DNA from: Sphingomonas anseongensis
GTDB lineage: Bacteria > Pseudomonadota > Alphaproteobacteria > Sphingomonadales > Sphingomonadaceae
Length of the DNA: 64,000 bases
NCBI RefSeq assembly: GCF_023516495.1
Contig: NZ_JAMGBC010000001.1
Span: 496,001 to 560,000 of the forward strand
Reading direction: 5' to 3'
The notes under the pieces are model-generated. The model searched no databases, had not been told where the DNA came from, and saw only the letters and a program-made list of their open reading frames with translations. The position numbers and the translations under genes were made by a program. This document shows, one piece after another, positions 56,377 through 64,000 of this stretch; the stretch's first letter is position 1, and each line of letters starts with the position of its first letter.

Positions 56377-58326
56377 TCAGGCGCCAGGGTGGAAATGGTC
56401 GTAGACCTGGCGTGCGATTGTTTTCGAGATTCCCGGCGCCCGTTCAAGGTCCTCGAGCGCAGCGCCCTTCACGGCGCGTGCCGTCCCGAAGTGCATGAGA
56501 AGCGCCCGTTTGCGGTTGGGCCCGATGCCCGGGACGTCGTCCAGAGTGGACGTGGTGAGGCTCTTGGCACGCTTCTGCCGGTGGGTGCCGATAGCGAATC
56601 GGTGCGCCTCGTCGCGAAGCCGCTGAAGGTAGAACATCAGCGCCGAATTGGGCGGGAGCGTCAGTTCTCGACCGCCGGGCAAATGGAATATTTCGCGGCC
56701 GTCGCGGCCATGATGCGGACCCTTGGCAACGCCGACGATCGGGACGTCGTGGACTCCCATTTCCTCCATCACCTCGCACACTGCCGACAGCTGGCCCTTG
56801 CCGCCGTCGATGAGCACGAGGTCTGGCCACTCTCCGCTCGCTCGCTCCGGGTCTTCCTTCTCCAGCCGCGCGAAGCGCCGCTCGAGGACTTCGCGCATCA
56901 TGGCGAAGTCGTCCCCAGGCGCGGTTTCGGGCCGCTTGATGTTGAACTTGCGGTAATTGTTCTTCCTGAAGCCCTCAGGGCCAGCGACGATCATGGCACC
57001 GGTGGCGTTGGTGCCCATGATGTGGCTGTTGTCATAGACTTCGATGCGCTTCGGCACTTCGGGGAGGTCGAATGTATCGGCGAGCTCGCGAAGGACCCGG
57101 GTCTGGGTCGCGGTCTCGGCCATTCGCCGGTCGAGCGCTTCCTCGGCGTTCCTGCGCGCCTGGTCGATCAACCTCGCCCGCGCGCCGCGTTTCGGCTGCT
57201 CGATTGAGATCCTTCGCCCTGCCCGCTCGCATAGCGCCTCCTCGAGCAGCTCGCGGTCGGGAAGATCACGGTCGACCAATATCCGCTTCGGTGGCGGCAC
57301 CTCCTCGTAAAACTGGACCAGGAAGGCGGAGAGCACTTCTGCCTCGGGAATGTCGTTCGTGTGCGCGGGGAAGAAGGCGCGATGACCCCAATTCTGACCC
57401 CCGCGAATGAAGAAGGCCTGGATGCACACTGCCCCGCCCTTGCAGGCAAGCGCCATCACGTCGCCGTCGCCAAGCCCCTCGGAATGCACCGTCTGGCTGC
57501 CTTGGATGTAGGTCAGCGCGCGCAGGCGATCGCGATAGACGGCGGCAAGTTCATAATCCTGCTTGTCCGCGGCCTCCGCCATCGATCGTCCGAGCCGTTC
57601 CTGGACACCCGTCGAACGGCCGGCCAGGAACGCCTTCGCGTCCTTCACGAGCTCGGCATAATCGCTTTCCGAAATCCGCCCGACGCAAGGCGCCGAGCAG
57701 CGGCGGATCTGGTAGAGCAGGCATGGCCTCGAACGTGTTTCAAAAAAGCTGTCGGAACAGCTTCTTAGAAGGAATAGCTTCTGAAGCGCATTAAGAGTTC
57801 GAGTGACCGAACCGGCGCTTGCGAACGGCCCGTAATATTGCCCTTTCGCCCGCCGCGCCCCGCGATGCTTTTGGACCCTTGGAAAGGCGTGGTCCTCGCG
57901 GAGCAGGATGAAGGGGAAGCTTTTGTCGTCGCGGAGGAGGACGTTGTACGGCGGCCGAAAGCGTTTGATCAGCTGCGCTTCGAGAAGGAGCGCTTCGGCC
58001 TCGGTGCGGGTCGTGATGATGGTCATCGACCGAGTCTGCGACACCATGCGCTGCAGCCGCTTGGGTAGCTTCGCGACCTGCGTGTAGTTGGTTACGCGGT
58101 TCCGGAGCGCCCTCGCCTTGCCGACGTAGAGCACGTCCCCGCGCGCATCCTGCATCCGATAGACCCCCGGGCGCCTCGGCAGGGTCTTCAGGACGTCGCG
58201 AATGGCCGCCACGCCCACCTCCAGGTCGGGCTTGTCCGCACCGCGCACGGCATAGGTCGCCTGCTCTTCGTTGAAGCGCTCGGCGGCATTGGGCTGGTCG
58301 GGACGATCGGCCGGAGTACGGTCCAT
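56377..58326 (-). CDS. uvrC: Excinuclease ABC subunit C
   Basis: Nucleotide excision repair nuclease making both incisions with UvrB; 649 residues. GIY-YIG domain near residue 53 (PGVYRMQDARGDVLYVGKAR), Cys-rich region (RPCLLYQIRRCSAPCVG), a UvrB-binding segment around residue 210-245, the RNase H-like endonuclease domain (RIEVYDNSHIMGTNATGAMIV; LVLIDGGKGQLSAV) and C-terminal HhH motifs (LDDVPGIGPNRKRALLMHFG). All expected domains are intact. Confidence 0.97.
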   Translation of the reverse strand: MDRTPADRPDQPNAAERFNEEQATYAVRGADKPDLEVGVAAIRDVLKTLPRRPGVYRMQDARGDVLYVGKARALRNRVTNYTQVAKLPKRLQRMVSQTRSMTIITTRTEAEALLLEAQLIKRFRPPYNVLLRDDKSFPFILLREDHAFPRVQKHRGARRAKGQYYGPFASAGSVTRTLNALQKLFLLRSCSDSFFETRSRPCLLYQIRRCSAPCVGRISESDYAELVKDAKAFLAGRSTGVQERLGRSMAEAADKQDYELAAVYRDRLRALTYIQGSQTVHSEGLGDGDVMALACKGGAVCIQAFFIRGGQNWGHRAFFPAHTNDIPEAEVLSAFLVQFYEEVPPPKRILVDRDLPDRELLEEALCERAGRRISIEQPKRGARARLIDQARRNAEEALDRRMAETATQTRVLRELADTFDLPEVPKRIEVYDNSHIMGTNATGAMIVAGPEGFRKNNYRKFNIKRPETAPGDDFAMMREVLERRFARLEKEDPERASGEWPDLVLIDGGKGQLSAVCEVMEEMGVHDVPIVGVAKGPHHGRDGREIFHLPGGRELTLPPNSALMFYLQRLRDEAHRFAIGTHRQKRAKSLTTSTLDDVPGIGPNRKRALLMHFGTARAVKGAALEDLERAPGISKTIARQVYDHFHPGA

Positions 58327-58365
58327 CAAGCCGATGTAGGCGATGCTGTCCCGTTGCGGGAGGGC

Positions 58366-59082
58366 TTAAGCCGCCGCTTTGGCCTGCTCCTGTTCCGCCA
58401 GCATCCACTCGACGGCAGCCCGGGCGTGGATCGCCGTCGTGTCGTACACCGGAATCACGTTCGCTCGAGTGTCCACTGCAAGCACAAGCTCTGTGCAGCC
58501 CAGCACGACGGCCTGGACCTTGTGACGGGCAAGCTCGGCAATCAGCGTCTTGAGCTTGCGCTGGCTGTCGCGGATCACCTGCCCGGCTGCGAGCTCTTCG
58601 AAGATGATCCGGTCGACCTCCTGCATCCACTTGGGATCGACAGAGGCGAGAGCGATCCCTCGCTTCTCGAGGCGTTCGCGGACGTAGGGCTCCGTCATGG
58701 TGAAGCGGGTACCGAGAAGCGCGACCCGGCTGACCTGGTCCTCCACCAGTTTTTCCGCCGTCGCGTCGGCAATATGAAGCACCGGGACCCGCACGGCCGC
58801 GGCGACGGCGCTATAGGCCTTGTGGCCGGTGTTGGAGGCGATGAGCAGGCCGTCGGCGCCGGACTTGGCGAGCGATTTCGCGGCATTGATCATGATTCCC
58901 GCGACGCCATCCCAGTCGCCGGACAGCTCCAGCTCTGCAAGCGGAGCAAGATCGAGGCTTTCGATTGCCAGCCGGGCGCTGTGAAGACCGCCGAGCCGGC
59001 GTGCGACGCCGCGGTTGATATGGTCGTAATAGAGCGCTGTGGACGCCCAGCTGGTGCCGCCGATAATCCCAAGCTTGCGCAA
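58366..59082 (-). CDS. Aspartate/glutamate racemase family protein with one catalytic Cys
   Basis: 238 residues. Starts with LGIIGGTSWASTALYYD, has the first active-site block as LLIASNTGHKAY and the second as VVLGCTELVLAVD. In standard racemases both blocks carry a Cys (CNT and GCTE); here the first is SNT, so only Cys in GCTE remains. E. coli YgeA also lacks the first Cys (TNT) and works best on L-Asp/L-Glu, so this may be a related broad or L-specific enzyme. TTG start with GGGAGG 8 bases upstream. Confidence 0.85.
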   Translation of the reverse strand: MRKLGIIGGTSWASTALYYDHINRGVARRLGGLHSARLAIESLDLAPLAELELSGDWDGVAGIMINAAKSLAKSGADGLLIASNTGHKAYSAVAAAVRVPVLHIADATAEKLVEDQVSRVALLGTRFTMTEPYVRERLEKRGIALASVDPKWMQEVDRIIFEELAAGQVIRDSQRKLKTLIAELARHKVQAVVLGCTELVLAVDTRANVIPVYDTTAIHARAAVEWMLAEQEQAKAAA

Positions 59083-59274
59083 ACCTGCCTCCCTTCCGGC
59101 CGCACCCCCACCGGCGACCGGCTGGGGGCTTTAACCCAGATGCGACTTCGACGCTGAACCTGCGACTCAGCGCTCGCCCGACTTTCGGCCATATCGCCTT
59201 TGTCGGCAAGCCGCCTGAGAGGCGAAAACTGTGCGTCGATTGACGTCACTTTTCAGGCAGAGGAAAGCACTGTG

Positions 59275-60192
59275 ATGGAAGAGCAATCGACCGGCGCAGT
59301 GCTTTTGGTTCGACCAGCCGCGTTCGGCTTCAATGCCGAAGCCGCGAAGTCGAACGTCTTCGCCCACGACGCGCGTGAGGCCGGCGGTGAAAGGCGGGCA
59401 CAGGCAGAGTTCGACCGGCTTGCGACGAAACTGTCCGCTGGCGGTGTCGAAGTGCTGGTGCTCGAAGACAGCGCCGAGCCGGCGAAGCCCGACGCGGTGT
59501 TCCCGAATAACTGGGTATCGTTCCACGCAGACGGGACGATGGTGTTGTATCCGATGGCCACCCCACCCCGACGGCTCGAAAGGCGAGTCGAGGAGGTCAG
59601 GGCGCTCGTCGATAACGCCGGGTTCCGCGTGAGCCAGGTCATCGATCTCTCTCTGCACGAGGAGCAGCGGCAATTCCTGGAAGGCACGGGAAGCCTCGTC
59701 CTCGACCGCCCCCGCCGCCGCTCTTACGCAAGCCTCGGCCCGCGAACGTCTGCTGAGGCGATCGCCGACTTCGACCGGCAGCTGGGTTATTCCACCTTCG
59801 CCTTCGACGCTCGCGATCCGGGGGGGCGCCCGATCTATCACACCAACGTGCTGCTGAGCCTCGGGACGCGCTTCGCAGTCCTCTGCCTCGAAGCCGTCGC
59901 GCCGGAACAGCGCGCGCCGCTGGTGGCGGAGATCCAGGAGAGCGGCAGGAAGATCGTCGAGCTAAGCTTCGCCCAGCTTCGCCGCTTCGGCTGCAACCTG
60001 CTCGAGCTAAAGGGCAAGCGAGGCCCGCTAATCGCCATGTCGGAGAAAGCGCGGTCCAACCTACGACCGGACCAGCTTCGCGCGCTGGAGCGCTTCGGCG
60101 AGCTGCTGGCGGTGGACATCCCAACGATCGAGGCGGTCGGCGGCGGGAGCGTCCGCTGCATGATCGCGGAAGTTCACCTGCCCCGGCACTAG
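59275..60192 (+). CDS. ctlX: Amidinotransferase-fold hydrolase, probably citrulline utilization hydrolase CtlX
   Basis: 305 residues of the arginine-deiminase/amidinotransferase superfamily. Core motifs: PDAVFPNNWVSFHADGTMVLYPM near the N-terminus, LEGTGSLVLDRPRR, and a C-terminal GGGSVRCMIAEVHLP containing the probable nucleophile Cys. This is the pattern of proteins annotated CtlX, thought to act on citrulline or related guanidino/ureido compounds. No arginine-pathway genes are adjacent. ATG 59275 selected; upstream in-frame starts add a segment unlike the family. The TAG stop overlaps that of pntB in CTAG. Confidence 0.85.
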   Translation: MEEQSTGAVLLVRPAAFGFNAEAAKSNVFAHDAREAGGERRAQAEFDRLATKLSAGGVEVLVLEDSAEPAKPDAVFPNNWVSFHADGTMVLYPMATPPRRLERRVEEVRALVDNAGFRVSQVIDLSLHEEQRQFLEGTGSLVLDRPRRRSYASLGPRTSAEAIADFDRQLGYSTFAFDARDPGGRPIYHTNVLLSLGTRFAVLCLEAVAPEQRAPLVAEIQESGRKIVELSFAQLRRFGCNLLELKGKRGPLIAMSEKARSNLRPDQLRALERFGELLAVDIPTIEAVGGGSVRCMIAEVHLPRH

Positions 60193-61700
60193 CCGAGGGA
60201 TTTTACGATTTCCTCGACCATCTTCTTCGCGTCGGACAGCAGCATCATTGTGCTGTCGCGATAGAAGAGTTCGTTGTCGACGCCCGCATAGCCGACGCCG
60301 CCCATCGATCTCTTCACGAACAGCACGGTCCGCGCCTTCTCCACGTCGAGAACGGGCATTCCGTAGATCGGCGAGCTCCTGTCGGTCTTGGCAGCTGGAT
60401 TGGTGACATCATTGGCGCCGATCACGAAAGCGACATCCGTCTGAGCGAACTCGCTGTTGATGTCCTCGAGCTCGAAGACTTCGTCGTATGGCACGTTGGC
60501 CTCGGCCAGCAGCACGTTCATGTGGCCCGGCATCCGTCCAGCAACCGGGTGGATTGCATATTTTACCCGGACGCCCTCTTCCTTGAGCTTGTCCGCCATC
60601 TCCTTGAGCGCGTGCTGCGCCTGGCTGACGGCCATTCCGTAGCCGGGAACGATGATGACCTGGTCGGCCTGCTTCATCAGGAAGGCGGCATCCTCCGCGG
60701 ATCCGCGCTTCCACGGCCGGTCGATCGCCGCTGCGTCCCCTCCCCCACCGGAATCGGTGCCGAAGCCTCCCGCGATCACCGAGATGAAGCTTCGGTTCAT
60801 CGCCCGGCACATGATGTAGCTTAGGATCGCGCCCGAGCTTCCCACCAGCGCCCCAGTGATGATCATCGCGCTGTTGTGGAGGGTGAATCCCATCGCCGCT
60901 GCGGCCCAGCCCGAATAGCTGTTCAGCATCGAGATCACGACCGGCATGTCGGCCCCGCCGATGGGGATGATCAGCAGGAAGCCGATCGCGAAGCTGAGCC
61001 CCATGATGGTGAAGAAGACCCAGGGGTCCTGGTTCTGCGTGAAGTAAGCGATCAGAAGCAGGATGGCGGCGAGGGTCGCAAGGTTGATCACGTGCCGGAG
61101 GGGCAAAAGGATCGGCTTGCCGCTCATGTTTCCGTTGAGCTTCAGGAAGGCGATCACGGAGCCGGAGAAGGTGATCGCGCCGATCGCGACGCCGAGGCCC
61201 ATCTCGATCCGGCTGACGGGATAGATGCTCATGAAGGACGGCGTCGCAATGGGCGTGATCCGGATGGCGATTCCGAACGCTTCCGGATTGAGGAATGCCG
61301 CCGCGCCCACGAGTACTGCCGCCATTCCGACGAGGCTGTGAAATGCCGCGACCAGCTGCGGCATCGCCGTCATCTGGATCTTACGAGCCGTGACGAGGCC
61401 GATGCCGCCGCCGATCACCATCGCGCCCAGGATCTCGAGCAATGTCGTCAGGTCCAGTTCCTGGTGCCAAATCCTGGGCGCTTCGCCAGGCCGTGGCAGC
61501 AAGTCGGAATAAATGGTGCTCACTGGAGGATGGATGAGCAGCGTCGTCACGACCGCAATCGCCATTCCGATCATTCCGGCGCGGTTGCCGCGGCGGCTGC
61601 TCTCCGGGTTCGAAAGCCCTCGCAAAGCCAGGATGAAGCAGACTCCGGAGATCAGGTAAGCGAGAAGGACCCAGGCGGGCGTCGCCGCCGCCTCATGCAT
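60189..61700 (-). CDS. pntB: NAD(P) transhydrogenase subunit beta
   Basis: 503 residues: nine or so membrane helices forming the beta part of the proton channel (dII), then the soluble NADP(H)-binding domain dIII from about residue 330 (VIIVPGYGMAVSQAQHALKEM, VKYAIHPVAGRMPGHMNVLLAEA, VIGANDVTNPAAK). It uses the proton gradient to drive NADH to NADPH hydride transfer, together with PntA. Overlaps the short pntA membrane gene by 8 bases. Confidence 0.97.
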   Translation of the reverse strand: MHEAAATPAWVLLAYLISGVCFILALRGLSNPESSRRGNRAGMIGMAIAVVTTLLIHPPVSTIYSDLLPRPGEAPRIWHQELDLTTLLEILGAMVIGGGIGLVTARKIQMTAMPQLVAAFHSLVGMAAVLVGAAAFLNPEAFGIAIRITPIATPSFMSIYPVSRIEMGLGVAIGAITFSGSVIAFLKLNGNMSGKPILLPLRHVINLATLAAILLLIAYFTQNQDPWVFFTIMGLSFAIGFLLIIPIGGADMPVVISMLNSYSGWAAAAMGFTLHNSAMIITGALVGSSGAILSYIMCRAMNRSFISVIAGGFGTDSGGGGDAAAIDRPWKRGSAEDAAFLMKQADQVIIVPGYGMAVSQAQHALKEMADKLKEEGVRVKYAIHPVAGRMPGHMNVLLAEANVPYDEVFELEDINSEFAQTDVAFVIGANDVTNPAAKTDRSSPIYGMPVLDVEKARTVLFVKRSMGGVGYAGVDNELFYRDSTMMLLSDAKKMVEEIVKSLG

Positions 61701-61983
61701 CCTTGCGCTCCTTCTTCTTGTACATGGCTAGCATCCGGGCGGTGACCGCAAAGCCGCCGAAGATGTTCACGCTGGCAAGCGCGACCGCGAGGAGGCCGAG
61801 CCATTTCGACGAGGCGCTTCCCGCCGCCGCGGCTGCGATCAGCGCTCCGACGACGATTACCGAGGAAATGGCGTTGGTGACGCTCATCAGCGGGGTGTGA
61901 AGCGCCGGCGTCACCGACCAGACCACGTAATAGCCGACAAAGCAGGCCAGGACGAAGATCGACAGGATCGAGATGAAGTCCAT
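61693..61983 (-). CDS. NAD(P) transhydrogenase alpha subunit, membrane part (PntAB type)
   Basis: 96 residues with three or four membrane helices, starting MDFISILSIFVLACFVGYYVVWSVTPALHTPLMSVTNAISS, the alpha part of the dII channel with the conserved VTPALHTPLMSVTNAISS segment. In alphaproteobacteria pntA is often split into a soluble NAD-binding gene and this membrane gene. The soluble gene is not upstream here: only about 110 bases separate this start from a divergent gene. ATG 61983 chosen over 62001. Confidence 0.93.
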   Translation of the reverse strand: MDFISILSIFVLACFVGYYVVWSVTPALHTPLMSVTNAISSVIVVGALIAAAAAGSASSKWLGLLAVALASVNIFGGFAVTARMLAMYKKKERKDA

Positions 61984-62094
61984 CGGCGGGACATTGCACA
62001 AGTTCGGCGCGCTAGGACAGAGGCAAGATTCAGCCCGCAGTTTCCGCCGTTCACCGGTTTAGAGTTTCCGATTTCCTAACCTTTATGCGCGCAT

Positions 62095-64000
62095 GTGCGT
62101 GACGTGCACACACGTGACCTCGACCGGACGGCGCCAAAGCCCTGGCGGACCCTGCTTTGGATCGCCATTGCGGGGCTGATCTTCGGCGCCCTTGGCCTTG
62201 GCGAAATCGGCGAGGACGTCCTTCGCACCGGACGAAACAGCCTCCACTGGCACAAGGCGAGCGGCGACATCGTCGTCGTGAAGATGGACGATGCGTCGAA
62301 CCGCTTCGTCGGCCGCGTACCGCCCTGGCCGCGCCGCTATTACGCCAAATTGACCGACGAGCTCACCCGCGCCGGAGCCAAGCGGATATTCTTCGACGTG
62401 AAGTTCTACGGCGCGACCGACCCAACCGATGACAGGATGTTCACCGAATCCCTGACCCGGTCGGGACGCGTAACGCTTGCCGTTCGCGGCCCTTCGCGTA
62501 CCAATTTCGAGGGCGAGTCAGAGGAGCTGCCGCTGCCCGCATTCGCGAGCCATGCTCATCTCGGAAGCATCAATTGGTTCTACAATTACCAGAATGCTGT
62601 CTGGCAGCTTCCCTACGCTACCAGCACATCGAAGGCGCCGCTGCCGTCATTCTCCGCTTTGCTGTCTGACCGCGCCGGGCCGCCGACGCGTTCGTTCACG
62701 GTCGACTATTCCGTCGATCCGCAGTCCATCCCATCCGTTTCCGCCGGAGCGGTGCTCGCCTCCAGGTTCCCTGCCGAGGTGGTGCGCGGCAAGGACGTGA
62801 TCGTGGGCACGACCACTGACGCCGGCGGGGACATGTACTTCGTTCCCGGCGTCGGACAGATGGGCGGCGTCTTCATCCATGCGCTCGGCGCGGAAACGCT
62901 CAAGGCCGGAAGGCCGATCGACCTCGGGTGGTTGCCCCTCCTGCTGGCGAGCATCGCCTCCGCCGCGTTCGTTCTGTTCCGCCGTGTCGACCAGCACAAA
63001 TTGCTGTTGATGGGCATCGCCGCCATCGCCACGCTGGTGGGACCGGCGGCCCTGGAGGCGCGGCTGATCTTCGTCGACGTAACTCCGGCTTTGCTCGTCC
63101 TTGCGGCGACCAGCGCCCTGCTGCTGCGGGGACGGTTCAGGAAGCGCGGCCTGATCGACCCGGTTTCCGGCCTTCCGAACCTGACCGCGCTGAAGTCGGC
63201 CCGCGGTACCCGCGACAAGGCGCTGATCGTCGCTCGCATCCTCAACTATGCGGAAATCGCTGCGACCCTTCCGACATCGTCCGAGCGCCAGCTCGTCGAA
63301 CAGATCGTCTCGCGCCTGTCGGTCGGCGCTCGCGACCGGACCTTCTACCAGGGCGATGATGGGATCTTCGCGTGGTTCGACGAGCCGGGGAAACCGTTTG
63401 GGCACCACCTCGAAGCGCTGCATGCCCTCTTCCGCACGCCGGTCCGGGTCAATGGCATGGCGATCGACCTGTCGATCAGCTTCGGCGTCGAGATCGGCAG
63501 CGGGCGGTCTATCGCTAACCGTCTTGGAAGCGCGCTTCTTGCCGCCGAGCAGGCCGCACACGACGGGCTGAAATGGAAGTACCACGACCCAGATTCATTG
63601 CAGGATGCATCGTGGAAGCTGTCGATGCTCAGCCAGCTGGATGATGCTGTCGACCGCGGCGAGGTGTGGGCTGCCTATCAGCCGAAGGTCGACCTCAAGA
63701 CGCGCAAGATCGTCGGGGCCGAAGCGCTGGCTCGCTGGACCCACCCTGAAAAGGGCCCCATCGCCGCGGCGGAGTTCATCGCGGCCGCCGAGCAGAACGA
63801 TCGAATCGGCAAGCTGACCGCCTTCATGCTCGACGGTGCGATCTCCGCCGCCGCGACGCTCAACAAGGGCGACCACCACTTCGACATGTCGGTCAACCTG
63901 TCGGGTCGCCTTCTCAGCGACAAGGCGCTGGTCGGCCGAATCGCAATCCTGCTGGAGCGGCACGGCCTTGATCCCAGGCACCTGACGCTCGAACTAACGG
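62095..64000 (+). CDS. CHASE2 - degenerate GGDEF - EAL protein, partial (3' end cut)
   Basis: About 635 residues visible. After a short N-terminus comes a helix (TLLWIAIAGLIFGALGLG), a periplasmic CHASE2 sensor domain (about residues 45-280), three helices (about 285-350), a GGDEF-like domain in which the catalytic motif reads QGDDG near residue 418, and the start of an EAL domain (AYQPKVDLKTRKIVGAEALARW, with EAL at about 543). The GGDEF is likely inactive or GTP-sensing, the EAL probably hydrolyses c-di-GMP. Start GTG 62095 or GTG 62104; a stop lies in frame at 62077. The gene runs off the right edge. Confidence 0.88.
   Translation, partial: MRDVHTRDLDRTAPKPWRTLLWIAIAGLIFGALGLGEIGEDVLRTGRNSLHWHKASGDIVVVKMDDASNRFVGRVPPWPRRYYAKLTDELTRAGAKRIFFDVKFYGATDPTDDRMFTESLTRSGRVTLAVRGPSRTNFEGESEELPLPAFASHAHLGSINWFYNYQNAVWQLPYATSTSKAPLPSFSALLSDRAGPPTRSFTVDYSVDPQSIPSVSAGAVLASRFPAEVVRGKDVIVGTTTDAGGDMYFVPGVGQMGGVFIHALGAETLKAGRPIDLGWLPLLLASIASAAFVLFRRVDQHKLLLMGIAAIATLVGPAALEARLIFVDVTPALLVLAATSALLLRGRFRKRGLIDPVSGLPNLTALKSARGTRDKALIVARILNYAEIAATLPTSSERQLVEQIVSRLSVGARDRTFYQGDDGIFAWFDEPGKPFGHHLEALHALFRTPVRVNGMAIDLSISFGVEIGSGRSIANRLGSALLAAEQAAHDGLKWKYHDPDSLQDASWKLSMLSQLDDAVDRGEVWAAYQPKVDLKTRKIVGAEALARWTHPEKGPIAAAEFIAAAEQNDRIGKLTAFMLDGAISAAATLNKGDHHFDMSVNLSGRLLSDKALVGRIAILLERHGLDPRHLTLELT

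Overview
The window is high-GC, densely packed alphaproteobacterial chromosome, most likely from a sphingomonad (Sphingomonadales). The evidence is the gene order (rpsB-tsf-pyrH-frr-uppS-cdsA-dxr-rseP-bamA-skp-fabZ; tmk-holB-metG-tatD; ntrY-ntrX-hfq-hflX), several TonB-dependent receptors, a double-domain Hfq, and an envelope operon in which fabZ is present but lpxD and lpxA are not, as expected for organisms whose outer membrane carries glycosphingolipids instead of LPS. No phage, transposon, CRISPR array or rRNA was seen. Both ends cut a gene: mtgA on the left, a CHASE2/EAL gene on the right.

Region by region. 0-9.6 kb: peptidoglycan transglycosylase mtgA, alaS, a CPA2/Kef antiporter, an FAD monooxygenase, icd, and the phosphatidylethanolamine genes psd-pssA. 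9.8-20.5 kb: one long run of translation, nucleotide, isoprenoid, phospholipid and outer-membrane assembly genes, many joined by 1-4 base stop/start overlaps. 20.5-24.1 kb: a BtuB-type receptor behind a cobalamin riboswitch, a divergent DUF6580 membrane protein, rpmE and a GNAT acetyltransferase. 24.1-27.8 kb: DUF2207/LemA pair and glutaryl-CoA dehydrogenase. 27.9-32.3 kb: two TonB-dependent receptors in tandem. 32.4-35.6 kb: a BlaI-type repressor, an M56 (BlaR1-like) protease and a secreted protein that share a 29-residue repeat, behind a double BlaI-like operator. 35.7-35.9 kb: tRNA-Ser(UGA) beside a broken second copy. 36-43.5 kb: cell-wall enzymes (MltB-type, DacF-type), tmk-holB-metG-tatD and two tandem membrane aspartic proteases. 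43.5-49.7 kb: mazG facing hflX-hfq-ntrX-ntrY. 49.8-53.2 kb: O-antigen-ligase-type polymerase, a TPR-like protein and a metallophosphoesterase, with a tyrosine/glycine-rich coding tail left between them. 53.2-55.3 kb: two paralogous small exported proteins with matching leaders and terminators around a small exported protein on the other strand. 55.3-64 kb: uvrC-recO-apaG, an Asp/Glu racemase-type protein, CtlX, pntB with the membrane part of pntA (the soluble NAD-binding part is not here), and a c-di-GMP phosphodiesterase candidate.

Most genes are housekeeping and recognised from motifs in the translations. The parts most worth a second look are the repeat-sharing BlaI/M56 module, the tandem Hfq, the two small-protein paralogues with a conserved leader hairpin, a leader with mutually exclusive hairpins at 53.6 kb, the broken tRNA-Ser copy and the tyrosine-rich remnant. 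All family assignments are by reading, with no database search.
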